This document shows, piece after piece, positions 56,543-64,000 of a stretch of DNA of 64,000 nt (the stretch's first letter is position 1; every line of letters starts with the position of its first letter). The stretch covers positions 1-64,000 of the forward strand of contig JAHHHH010000004.1 of NCBI GenBank assembly GCA_019359415.1, given 5' to 3'. This stretch comes from Iphinoe sp. HA4291-MV1 (GTDB taxonomy: Bacteria > Cyanobacteriota > Cyanobacteriia > Cyanobacteriales > Nostocaceae). Under the pieces are notes generated by a model. It searched no databases. It saw only the letters and a list, made by a program, of their open reading frames with translations, and had not been told where the DNA came from. Both the position numbers and the translations under genes were made by a program.

Positions 56543-57394
56543 TCAATCGGTATTTTTGACACGAACAAAAGGCAAAAGGTCTTCAAGAATTGTTTCGTGG
56601 TAGTGTTCTTGAGGATAGTGCCCAACACTGTTAAGTTTAATTAAACTTCCTTGTTCTAGAGAACTCACAAAATCTTGAGCCATATCTATAGGTAGCCAAG
56701 GGTCAATCATTCCCCATAGAATTAAAATTGGTTGGTGCGATTGTTTAAAGCCAACTTCGATTTCTGTCATGGCTGAGCGTAACTGTAAATTACGGATAGT
56801 TGCTAGGAGACTTCTTCCAGCAGCAGAACTTTTTAAAAAGGGTTTACGATAAATGTTTAAATCTTTTTCTGCAATGATGTAACGGGAACCACCTTCTAGA
56901 GTCCGGTCAACCAGCAGCGGGTCTTGGGTTATAATTTCACCTGCAAGAGGTAATCCCATCTGTTGAATTTTCCAGGGTAACTTTGCGCGACTAGAAATTG
57001 GTGTGTTCAGTATGGCTATATTGGCAATTTGTTCTGGATGACGCAAGACATATTGTAGACCCACAGAACCTAAAAAGCCTTGCACAACTAAGGAAAAACG
57101 TTCAAGTTCTATGGATTTTACAAACTCTTCTAAAGCCGTAATAAAAGCATCAGGCGTGTAAGCAAAATCTCTTTTGTCTGGTTTGGCAGAAAAACCAAAG
57201 CCAATCCAATCAGGCGCTATGACTCTTGTTCCTTGCTTTGCCAAAGCTGGTATAATATTGCGCCAACTATAACTTTGTGATGGTAAACCATGCAGTAGTA
57301 ATACAGGAAGTAAGTCAGTTCTACCAATAGGTAAAGCTTCCCGGTAAAACCATTCTAAGGACCCGACTTGAATTTTGTTTTCTGTTATTGACAT
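56543..57394 (-). CDS. Alpha/beta hydrolase-fold protein with unusual nucleophile elbow
   Basis: Fold related to haloalkane dehalogenases/epoxide hydrolases. The oxyanion region is LLLHGLPSQSYSWRNI, the acid region LILWGMIDPWLP and the catalytic His is in SVGHYPQEHYHE. At the nucleophile elbow the sequence is LVVQGFLGSVG, where Asp or Ser would be expected in VVQDWGG-type motifs, so a Gly appears at the nucleophile position. A shifted nucleophile (Ser in LGS) is possible. The ATG at 57392-57394 (MSITENK) is preferred to the upstream TTG. Confidence 0.8.
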   Translation of the reverse strand: MSITENKIQVGSLEWFYREALPIGRTDLLPVLLLHGLPSQSYSWRNIIPALAKQGTRVIAPDWIGFGFSAKPDKRDFAYTPDAFITALEEFVKSIELERFSLVVQGFLGSVGLQYVLRHPEQIANIAILNTPISSRAKLPWKIQQMGLPLAGEIITQDPLLVDRTLEGGSRYIIAEKDLNIYRKPFLKSSAAGRSLLATIRNLQLRSAMTEIEVGFKQSHQPILILWGMIDPWLPIDMAQDFVSSLEQGSLIKLNSVGHYPQEHYHETILEDLLPFVRVKNTD

Positions 57395-57477
57395 TTGAAT
57401 TTCTGAATGAAAAGTTTTAGGCAAAAGGGTTAAGAAGAAAAAGAAGTTTGTTATTTGTATTGGAAATTGTGATAGGT

Positions 57478-57542
57478 TTTACCTCACCCCGCCCTTCGGT
57501 CACCCCTCTTTGAACTCGCACCAGAGGGGATGGGGGTGAGAT
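57478..57542. repeat. CCTCACCCC-type palindromic repeat
   Basis: ACCTCACCCCGCCC and GGGGATGGGGGTGAGAT face each other around GC-rich inner hairpins. Related to 29637-29729. It lies just upstream of the hydrolase gene. Confidence 0.55.
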
Positions 57543-57671
57543 CGTTTTATTATAAGTAATTAAGCGAACCTGATATGAGTGAACTTATTGGAAGCTGCTA
57601 ATAATCCTCTGAGGTTGGTTTTGTTTATCCAGCCATGACTGCTTATCGTTAGGTTAAAATTGGGTTATCGA

Positions 57672-58820
57672 TTATGATTGGCTAGCAATAATCATCTCAC
57701 GAATCGCGTAAGCTGTTGCTGGTGCAAGTAAAATGCCATTACGATAGTGTCCAGTAGCAAGGAGGACGTTGCTATATCCAGGTAACTTACCAATCACTGG
57801 TGCTGGACGTCCTTCAGGACGGGGACGTAACCCTGACCAAGTAGAAATCGTTGTCGCGGTTGCTAAGTCTGGACAAAAGGCGATCGCCTGTTTTCTAACT
57901 GACTCTAGCAGTTCTTTATCGGCTATGACCTCATCTTTCTTAGTCGGAAATTCGACAGTCGCACCTATCCAGTAATCCCCACCACCTATGGGGACAATAT
58001 GGACATCATCACCTGTAATCACTGGTTGGAAGTCAGGATTTCCAAGAGAATGTTCTAAGCGAACGCGCAAAGCTTGTCCTAGCACAGGGCGAATATCAAC
58101 CATTTGCTCTAATTGTGCGCTCAGCAAAGAAGAACCCAGTCCCGCTGCCACAACAAACCAATCAGCAGCAATTTTTCCCTCTATCGTCTCAAGTTGGTAG
58201 CAATATTTTTCAGAATCTCTTTCTCGATAAGGGGATAGAGGCTGGGGTTCTATACCCAAAACCTGAACACCAAATTTAAAATCAACGTCATTATGCTTTG
58301 CAGCATCAACGAGAGCCAATGTGAGTGCTGTTGGATCAACTTGGCGATCGCACGGAGAGTAAACAGCACCCCTTATCTTACCGTTATCAACCTGAGGACA
58401 AACTTGCTTGAGTTTAGCAGTATCCCAAATTTCTAGGGAAAAACCTTGAGATTGGCGGATTTGTTGCAACTTTTCCCATTCTGGGATTCCTCCATCCTCT
58501 TTTTCTAAAGAAGGCATGGAGGGTTCAGGTAGCAGCATGAGAATTCCCTGACGGTTGAAGTGAATTGTACGACCTGTAAGAGCTTCTAGTTCAGGAATGA
58601 GAGTTTCATAACGTAGGATACTTGTTTGTCGCATCTGCCAAGCCTTCCCCTTAGTTTTTTGGCTGATTATAGCCATCAAAACACCCAGTGCTGCTCCTGT
58701 AGAAGCTTGTGCAGGTAGTTGTCGGTCAAAAACTGTGATTTTTAGCCCTTTTACCTTGCTCAGTTCATAAGCAATTGCAGCCCCAACTACACCGCAACCG
58801 ATGATAACTACATGACTCAT
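57672..58820 (-). CDS. FAD-dependent amine oxidoreductase (glycine oxidase/DadA-like)
   Basis: DAO-family flavoenzyme. The ATG at 58820 gives [20 protein letters not shown] with the dinucleotide-binding GxGxxG. C-terminal [23 protein letters not shown] and [11 protein letters not shown] complete the FAD site. The first 49 residues of the longest frame ([10 protein letters not shown]...) are heptamer-repeat DNA and are rejected. Relatives oxidise glycine (ThiO, thiazole synthesis) or D-amino acids. Length 382. Confidence 0.87.
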   Translation of the reverse strand: MSHVVIIGCGVVGAAIAYELSKVKGLKITVFDRQLPAQASTGAALGVLMAIISQKTKGKAWQMRQTSILRYETLIPELEALTGRTIHFNRQGILMLLPEPSMPSLEKEDGGIPEWEKLQQIRQSQGFSLEIWDTAKLKQVCPQVDNGKIRGAVYSPCDRQVDPTALTLALVDAAKHNDVDFKFGVQVLGIEPQPLSPYRERDSEKYCYQLETIEGKIAADWFVVAAGLGSSLLSAQLEQMVDIRPVLGQALRVRLEHSLGNPDFQPVITGDDVHIVPIGGGDYWIGATVEFPTKKDEVIADKELLESVRKQAIAFCPDLATATTISTWSGLRPRPEGRPAPVIGKLPGYSNVLLATGHYRNGILLAPATAYAIREMIIASQS

Positions 58821-58829
58821 TTTTCTGCG

Positions 58830-58979
58830 AGTGAAGAGAGAAAAGATGAGGGAATTGGGCATGAGGCAATGGGCATCGGGCATTGGGAACTCGGAACTCG
58901 GAACTGGGAATTGAGAATTAGAAACTGGGAATTGGGAACTGCCCCTTGCCCATTGCCCATTGCCCATTGCCCATTGCCC
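58830..58979. repeat. Heptamer tracts (GGGAACT / CCCATTG)
   Basis: Imperfect GGGAA(C/T)T repeats followed by five tandem CCCATTG units. These produce the spurious N-terminal extension of the oxidoreductase frame. Confidence 0.8.
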
Positions 58980-59010
58980 TCTTCATCCCCCCATCTTTCC
59001 CTTCACCCTA

Positions 59011-59484
59011 TCACGCCTCGCTTTCTTCTGACGGGCTGCTTGTTTCCGGAAGCAGTTGTAGGAATTTGTCAATGTCTGTGAAAGCAGCCAGGGAGTTAAT
59101 CAAGGCACCATTTGCGTTACCAACCTCAGTGGCTTGGTCAATTTTTATGAGGTTATCTAACAAATCACGCACTAACTTACGCCCTACTGGTTGCTGTTTG
59201 GGTAGCAGATTGGATGTGACGTAGTTCATCGACAGCCTTGCTTCTGCCATGGGACCGTGTGTGAAGTTTCTAACTTTCACCCACTGTCTGGTTTCGATGA
59301 GATTTTGCAGTTCTTGTGAGCGCTCTTGTACAGCTTGAATGTCAGGAACGTATTCTTGAATTTTCACCAGTTGATCTTGTGTGTATGTTGGAGGTGGTGT
59401 TGCGACGCTAGGACCGCCACAACTAATGAGAAATGTTGCCAACAATACCAGAATGAATGACAAAATTGAGCGTTGACGCGCCAT
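59011..59484 (-). CDS. psbQ: Photosystem II lipoprotein PsbQ (CyanoQ)
   Basis: Lumenal lipoprotein that stabilises the oxygen-evolving side of photosystem II. The signal peptide ends in the lipobox LISC (Cys at residue 22), followed by a proline-rich linker and a four-helix bundle ([59 protein letters not shown]). 157 residues, usual length. Confidence 0.92.
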   Translation of the reverse strand: MARQRSILSFILVLLATFLISCGGPSVATPPPTYTQDQLVKIQEYVPDIQAVQERSQELQNLIETRQWVKVRNFTHGPMAEARLSMNYVTSNLLPKQQPVGRKLVRDLLDNLIKIDQATEVGNANGALINSLAAFTDIDKFLQLLPETSSPSEESEA

Positions 59485-59766
59485 AAGCTGAACTTATTTT
59501 ACTTACCAATGACCAGTGTCATTTTAGATCGCTAGCGTATCTATCGTGCTTATTAACGACGGATTTTGCTGAAAATCTTCTATCTCCACTTAATATTTTC
59601 TGTGAAAGGCGCATTTTGATGTTTTTTTCTGGAAAAATTGAGTACAATTGCTTAAAATAGCTGTTCCATTACAAAAACCGTCTTCCCTTCTCTACATCTG
59701 TACAGCGCAAGGTCTTGCGCCTCCAAACCCTCACATCCCTGGTGAAATAACGTAGGAGTTGTTTTC

Positions 59767-60183
59767 GTGAACGCAGCTGAGATGGCAACAAACTTTGAAT
59801 TCGCCAGCAAGATTGCTACCGTAGTTAATTTATTCAAATCTGAGTTTCCAGATGCCAGATCGGATCTTAAACCTTGGAGAAATGATCCGCAAACCAGAGA
59901 GTTAGTCGATCCAGATTCTATAGACATCGGCTTTCACTTTCCTGGCATCAGTAAATCATGGCAAAGCCGCAGTATATTAATTCAAATCCGTTTTTATCAA
60001 GACCCTTTAAATGGTTCACGTCGTGCAATTGGCGTAGAAGTTGCTGGTTTCAATCATCTTGGTGAACAGTGGCGACTTTCTACAGTAGAAAATTGGAGTT
60101 TTGTGGGAACTTCCGCGCCTTCTCCACAGATAGGAGAAAAGCTCAAACAGTTTTGCAAGCAGATACTGGAAATTTTTAACTAG
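59767..60183 (+). CDS. Conserved-looking protein, unknown function
   Basis: 138 residues from the GTG at 59767 (MNAAEMATNFEF). It has an ordered alpha/beta pattern with IDIGFHFPGISKSW, ILIQIRFYQDP and AIGVEVAGFNH and no membrane segment or signal. No domain recognised. A weak alternative start is the ATG at 59782. Confidence 0.7.
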   Translation: MNAAEMATNFEFASKIATVVNLFKSEFPDARSDLKPWRNDPQTRELVDPDSIDIGFHFPGISKSWQSRSILIQIRFYQDPLNGSRRAIGVEVAGFNHLGEQWRLSTVENWSFVGTSAPSPQIGEKLKQFCKQILEIFN

Positions 60184-60521
60184 TACCGCTCTTGTGTTTG
60201 TCATCCATTCAAAAGTCAAAAGTGATCCAGTACGGGGGTGTTAGCAAGGGCGTTAGCGACGTAGGAGCGTCAGCAGCGCTCTTGGTAGGTTTCCCTCTCA
60301 ATAGCAAAGACGCTACGCGTTGGCTCAAGCCTCCTTTAGGACTTACCGCAGGCGACTGGTGCTCGCGTTGGCGGAGCCTCTCGTAGAGAAGCGTATCTGT
60401 TGGCTCACCTGTTCCGACAGGAGAAGGATTCACCCGTAAGCGCAAAGCGCAGGCTCCGCCAACAAAGCAGCATCTCCTTTAGGAGAAGGGTAGCTTTATT
60501 TCCGCCATTGTGTACTAGTTC
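60184..60521. repeat. GC-rich repeat block sharing sequence with the 103-bp tandem repeat
   Basis: Contains TTGGCTCACCTGTTCCGACAGG at about 60399-60420, the same start as the 37301 repeat units, and several short hairpins (GAGCCTCTCGTAGAG, CTCCTTTAGGAG). Long open frames here are repeat artefacts. Confidence 0.65.
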
Positions 60522-60665
60522 CACAATTCATCTCGCCGCCAAGTTTGCGAAGGTTTACAAATTCAAGAACAAGAAATTTGGCTATTAATCCATGTAGAAA
60601 TCCAGGCAAAATCAGAAGACACTTTTGCTGAAAGAATGCTTTCTTACCAACCTGCGAATTTTTGA
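60522..60665 (+). pseudogene. Rpn/PD-(D/E)XK nuclease fragment
   Basis: Frame reads RRQVCEGLQIQEQEIWLLIH, then VEIQAKSEDTFAERML and a stop. The HVEIQ/FAERM pattern is the core beta strand and catalytic E-x-Q of Rpn-type (transposase_31-like) nucleases. Only about 47 codons survive, fused to repeat DNA. It is a different subfamily from the intact gene at 60876-61721. Confidence 0.6.
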
Positions 60666-60875
60666 CATTTGAATTTAGTAAGTCAGTAGTTTGGACAAGT
60701 CATCTCATCACAGGGCGATCGCTTGCGATCCAAAGCGCTAGTTCTTGTGCGATCGTAGTCAACATTCGTCTATAAATCGTGCGTTAGCGTAACTTACCGC
60801 AGGTATCGTTCCTCCCAAGAACGACCAGAAAATCAACCTGATGAGAGCGCCTGTTTACTCACACGAGCCAAGCGA

Positions 60876-61721
60876 TCACGCCTCTAACCAAGCCTGCAAA
60901 TCAGCCAAACTGGTAAAATCTAGCAAGTCTTCACCCAACTCTTCCAGCTCTGATAATGGCAAATCCGAAACCAAAGAACACACATCCTGGGGAAGTTCTC
61001 CTAATCGCTTCGTCAACAGTCGGATAACTAAATTAACTGTTGCTTCCTGTCGTCCTTCCTGTCGTCCTTCCTCCTTAATTTCCCGATAAACCCTCGTTTC
61101 CTTCAGCGTGATGTCCAGCATCGACTCCACCTCCGCTCGACTCAGTTCATCAAACCGATAAGTCATGATTGTCGTGATCATCTCAATTATCGCACGACTT
61201 GCTGGCAAAGAGACTTCTTGACGAGTTCTAGCTAACAAATACCGGGCTGACTCTGGGGCTTGTTCTGACTCCACCGTCGTCAACACCATCACTGCCACCC
61301 ACAAAGGCAACTGGCGGATGTCTCCTAACTCATCCAAATACACCCGATGCACTTGGTTACCTTTAAGTAACGTTCGATGAGGATGAAGATTACTTTGTTC
61401 CGTACTGCGTGAGGGATAAATGATTACCGCTTGCCAATCACTAAATCGTGCCCGATTGCGATAAAAGTACAATGCTGATTCCGCAAATATCCGTTCATAA
61501 AGCTGTTCGTCTTTTTGGAATTGCACCTCGCAGAAATAGACTACTCCTGCACCTTCGTCTTCTGGCGGCAGAAACACCCCATCGATTTCAAATTTGGGTT
61601 CTTTGACTGCCACTGAATCAAACCGATATGCTTGGGCATTAGCGGGGGGATTGGTTAAAAGTTCAAATAGTAAAGTGGGAGATTGTTGAAATAGTTTATA
61701 AAAAATTGAATCACGCCGCAT
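60876..61721 (-). CDS. Rpn-family nuclease (DUF2887/DUF4351)
   Basis: Putative recombination-promoting DNA nuclease. The start RRDSIFYKLFQQSPTLLFEL and the PD-(D/E)XK core EIDGVFLPPEDEGAGVVYFCEVQFQ (D and ExQ) are present. The C-terminal part carries REIKEEGRQEGRQEA and VIRLLTKRLGELPQDV, the DUF4351 tail. 281 residues, complete. Such genes are mobile or domesticated in many cyanobacteria. Confidence 0.87.
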   Translation of the reverse strand: MRRDSIFYKLFQQSPTLLFELLTNPPANAQAYRFDSVAVKEPKFEIDGVFLPPEDEGAGVVYFCEVQFQKDEQLYERIFAESALYFYRNRARFSDWQAVIIYPSRSTEQSNLHPHRTLLKGNQVHRVYLDELGDIRQLPLWVAVMVLTTVESEQAPESARYLLARTRQEVSLPASRAIIEMITTIMTYRFDELSRAEVESMLDITLKETRVYREIKEEGRQEGRQEATVNLVIRLLTKRLGELPQDVCSLVSDLPLSELEELGEDLLDFTSLADLQAWLEA

Positions 61722-61929
61722 GCAGCATTTTAGTGAATCGTTAACCCTATGAAATATCTAACCACACATCTCCTGACATTGCTATTTCATTACCGCTAAA
61801 CCCATTTCCAAACACACCCTAATCTTTACTAATCGCCTTTACAAATATCCTCTTACAGAATATTTTCAGTTGCGATCACTTTTATTAATAAAATCTTCTA
61901 TTATGTTGATGTATGTTTCCTGGTTTTCA

Positions 61930-62349
61930 TCATTCATCATTTTTAGCTACCTTGCAGCCACCATCAACGCAATAGGTCGATTTATAGGTACTAGAACGCT
62001 TGCCAAAGATGGTGTAGCGGTTATCCCGGATTTGTTCGTAAAAGCGATTGCCTGCCCATTCTACCCCAGGTAAAGCGCGATATGCATCTACAAATACACT
62101 ACCTGAAGGCAACAGCTTCCCAATCTCAAGAGCAGCTACACTACCTTGCCAGCGTCTTTCTGGTGCATCTGCATCAATGAGAATCATACCTAACTCACAA
62201 TCTTGGGGTGTTATTCCCCACTGTTGGAGAGTTAGCTCGTCTTGCATAGGGGCATAGCGAAAAAGTTGTCCCTTATCAAGAGTCTCCAGTATTTGCACTC
62301 CTGTGACACAGAGATTGCAATTCCCATCGTAGATAACCAAGTAACTCAT
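61930..62349 (-). CDS. DCC-family (DUF393) thiol-disulfide oxidoreductase-like protein
   Basis: 139 residues. The DGNCNLC motif at residues 8-14 gives the DCC signature (DxxCxxC), followed by RYAPMQDE and GSVAALEIGKLLPSG. Probably a small cytoplasmic thiol protein. Role unknown. Confidence 0.88.
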   Translation of the reverse strand: MSYLVIYDGNCNLCVTGVQILETLDKGQLFRYAPMQDELTLQQWGITPQDCELGMILIDADAPERRWQGSVAALEIGKLLPSGSVFVDAYRALPGVEWAGNRFYEQIRDNRYTIFGKRSSTYKSTYCVDGGCKVAKNDE

Positions 62350-62491
62350 AGAATTTGCCTATCCTGTTTGAACACTTAGTGTGCTAACATTTATAACATA
62401 ATTTTTTTTCTTTTGAAGACATTATCTCAGTTGTCTAAAAAAGTAAGTGTGGGAATCTACCTTAAAAGCGATCATCTATGGGGTGAAAGCA

Positions 62492-63397
62492 ATGCCAACA
62501 GAGGAAATCATAAATGTTGATTTTGCTCAAGAATATCCATATTCACAAATTCTTCCGCGATCGCCCCTTGCAACCAGTTACCATGCCAATTGGGATGGTA
62601 TTCGCCTGGATTATCATCAACAGCCAGGATGTGAAACACCAGAACATAGTCCTCAACAGCACGTCATCAGTGTCAGTCTTACAAAACAGCCTATTAACGT
62701 AGAACGGGTGTTGAACGGACACGTCCAGCATGAGTGTATTCAATACGGTGACGTTGTAGTCATTCCAGAAAGCAGCTATCACAAATTAAGCTGGGAGATA
62801 GAAGCTGAATTTTTAGTCCTTAGTTTAGAAAAAGCTTTCTTTGCTCGTGCTGCCTATGATTCAGTAGATTTGCAACAGGTGGATATTGTACCACATTTTG
62901 CTGACTCAGATCCGTTGATTCAACAAATTGGACTGGCACTGCATTCAGAACTGGAATCAGATGGTACGGGTAGCCGTGTGTATATAGAATCTCTAACAAC
63001 AACTCTCTGCATTCATCTACTAAAACACTATTCTGTATCTTCCCCAAAGATTGTTAAACATGCAGAAGGACTTTCGCGTTTGAAGTTGCAGCGAGCTATT
63101 GAATATATCAATCAAAACTTAGAAAAAGATTTAGGATTAGCTGAGATTGCGACAGCAGTGGGGATGAGTATGTATCATTTCTCGCGCCTCTTTAAACAAT
63201 CCACTGGTTTTTCGCCGCACAAATATGTGATGAATTGCAGAATAGAGAGAGCGAAAAGGTTATTAACGAAAACAGAGGAAGCAATGGACGAAATTTATCA
63301 GCAAGTAGGTTTTCAGACCCAAAGCCACTTCACAAATGTCTTTCGCAAACTCATAGGTACAACACCTAAAGCGTATAGAAAACAGGTGAATATATAG
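62492..63397 (+). CDS. AraC-family transcriptional regulator
   Basis: 301 residues from the ATG at 62492 (MPTEEIINV). The C-terminal 100 residues hold the two helix-turn-helix motifs: LAEIATAVGMSMYHFSRLFK and MDEIYQQVGFQTQSHFTNVF, then LIGTTPKAYRKQ. The N-terminal half is a cupin-like sensing domain. A GTG start at 62447 would add 15 residues. The target and ligand are unknown; no divergent partner gene is adjacent. Confidence 0.9.
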   Translation: MPTEEIINVDFAQEYPYSQILPRSPLATSYHANWDGIRLDYHQQPGCETPEHSPQQHVISVSLTKQPINVERVLNGHVQHECIQYGDVVVIPESSYHKLSWEIEAEFLVLSLEKAFFARAAYDSVDLQQVDIVPHFADSDPLIQQIGLALHSELESDGTGSRVYIESLTTTLCIHLLKHYSVSSPKIVKHAEGLSRLKLQRAIEYINQNLEKDLGLAEIATAVGMSMYHFSRLFKQSTGFSPHKYVMNCRIERAKRLLTKTEEAMDEIYQQVGFQTQSHFTNVFRKLIGTTPKAYRKQVNI

Positions 63398-63486
63398 GTT
63401 TTGTAGCTTTCACATGGTGCGTTAGTGCTACTTGTAATCTACTATCAGCTTTTGAATTGAGGAGAGTGCAAATTCTTTTGCCCTGA

Positions 63487-63939
63487 CTATATTCTAAATA
63501 CTGGATAATCAGGATGTTCCGGATTTGAAATCAACCGCTGATTCTTACAATCTACCAGTAAATCTGATGATTCCAACACAGTCTGACCAATCAGCACCTC
63601 ATCGCCTGCAACCAAAGCAGATTCAGTCGTCTCACGTCCTTCTATCTCAATAATCACAGGTCCAGTCAATCCTACAGCTTCCTGTCTACCATCAGCGTAC
63701 TTTGCTATCTGCTGACCTCGTATTCTTAAACCAAGCTTTTCTACTATTTCCATAGGCAAAACAGTTCGTACTGCGCCAGTATCTACAAGTGCTTGTGTCT
63801 GGTGAACACGTAACTGATTGGGATTAAGTAGTCCTCGCTTGACTAATTCTTCATCCACTGCATTTATGAGTTTCACCTGTACTCTGACTTCTCCGATGTC
63901 CTCGCTAACCACACGCTCAGAACGATTAAAACTTAACAT
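63487..63939 (-). CDS. Retropepsin-like aspartic protease
   Basis: 150 residues. A single active-site motif ALVDTGAVRTVLP (DTG) and a later LIGQTVLESSDLLVD indicate a clan-AA protease that must dimerise to form an active site. No membrane segment. Proteins of this kind often occur near addiction modules in cyanobacteria, but no partner is visible here. Confidence 0.85.
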   Translation of the reverse strand: MLSFNRSERVVSEDIGEVRVQVKLINAVDEELVKRGLLNPNQLRVHQTQALVDTGAVRTVLPMEIVEKLGLRIRGQQIAKYADGRQEAVGLTGPVIIEIEGRETTESALVAGDEVLIGQTVLESSDLLVDCKNQRLISNPEHPDYPVFRI

Positions 63940-64000
63940 ATAACCTGTACCTCCAAATTACCAGAGCATCTGCAACGCCTAAACGAAGTGAGTCAAATTG

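Overview
The window looks like a stretch of a filamentous cyanobacterial (Nostocales-type) chromosome. The evidence is the very frequent HIP1 octamer GCGATCGC, the genes for psbQ, hemJ, hemL, the plastoquinone-pathway prenyltransferase and DUF1802, the ncRNA Yfr1, an SmtA-type metallothionein, and abundant heptamer (CCCATTG) and palindromic repeats typical of that group. Housekeeping genes are intact, but the DNA between them is unusually decayed: about a dozen genes are broken by mobile elements, stop codons, frameshifts or deletions.

Layout. 0-4.9 kb: end of an IS5-like element that truncates a TPR/ATPase gene; a second ATPase gene split by a 212-bp MITE; a hairpin-rich spacer. 4.9-11.1 kb (+): a CUT1-type sugar ABC importer (binding protein, two permeases, ATPase) followed 25 nt later by an asparagine-synthetase-like gene that lacks the glutaminase cysteine. 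11.1-16.9 kb (-), convergent: a zinc-ribbon membrane protein, a type III PLP-decarboxylase-like protein whose Schiff-base lysine is replaced by valine, a second glutaminase-dead asparagine-synthetase-like protein and a one-TM protein. These two convergent clusters are my best candidate for an undescribed pathway. 17-24 kb: broken hsp20, DUF433, 2-hydroxyacid dehydrogenase and beta-propeller genes, an intact OsmC-like gene, TnpB relics, and hemD with an apparent non-canonical start. 24.6-35.6 kb: acyltransferase, PIN toxin-antitoxin pair, a dead IS4-like element, a pentapeptide/membrane protein, fatty acid desaturase, GH57 enzyme, Ca2+/H+ antiporter. 35.7-43 kb: xseB-xseA, recA, Ser/Thr kinase, metallothionein with an SmtB-type operator, hemL, hisIE. 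43-48 kb: methyltransferase and gamma-glutamyltransferase fragments, a small conserved-looking gene, DUF1802, aldo/keto reductase pseudogene, LOG-like protein, methyltransferase. 47.7-64 kb: ubiA-type prenyltransferase divergent from ppx/gppA, radC, PRK-like kinase, O-methyltransferase, split peptidoglycan-binding gene, agmatine deiminase-like, Yfr1, hemJ, hydrolase, FAD oxidoreductase, psbQ, an unknown gene, Rpn-family nuclease, DCC protein, AraC regulator and a retropepsin-like protease.

The most striking sequence-level signal is a 212-bp non-autonomous transposable element present in four copies that look identical by eye. Each is flanked by a perfect 5-bp target duplication of the form ANNNT and each lies inside a coding sequence, so removing the element plus one duplication restores the reading frame of four different genes. 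A second MITE (about 170 bp, 7-bp duplication) splits a DUF433 gene in the same way. Several genes also carry in-frame insertions of short GC-rich repeats. Together these point to a genome with recent transposition and ongoing gene loss.
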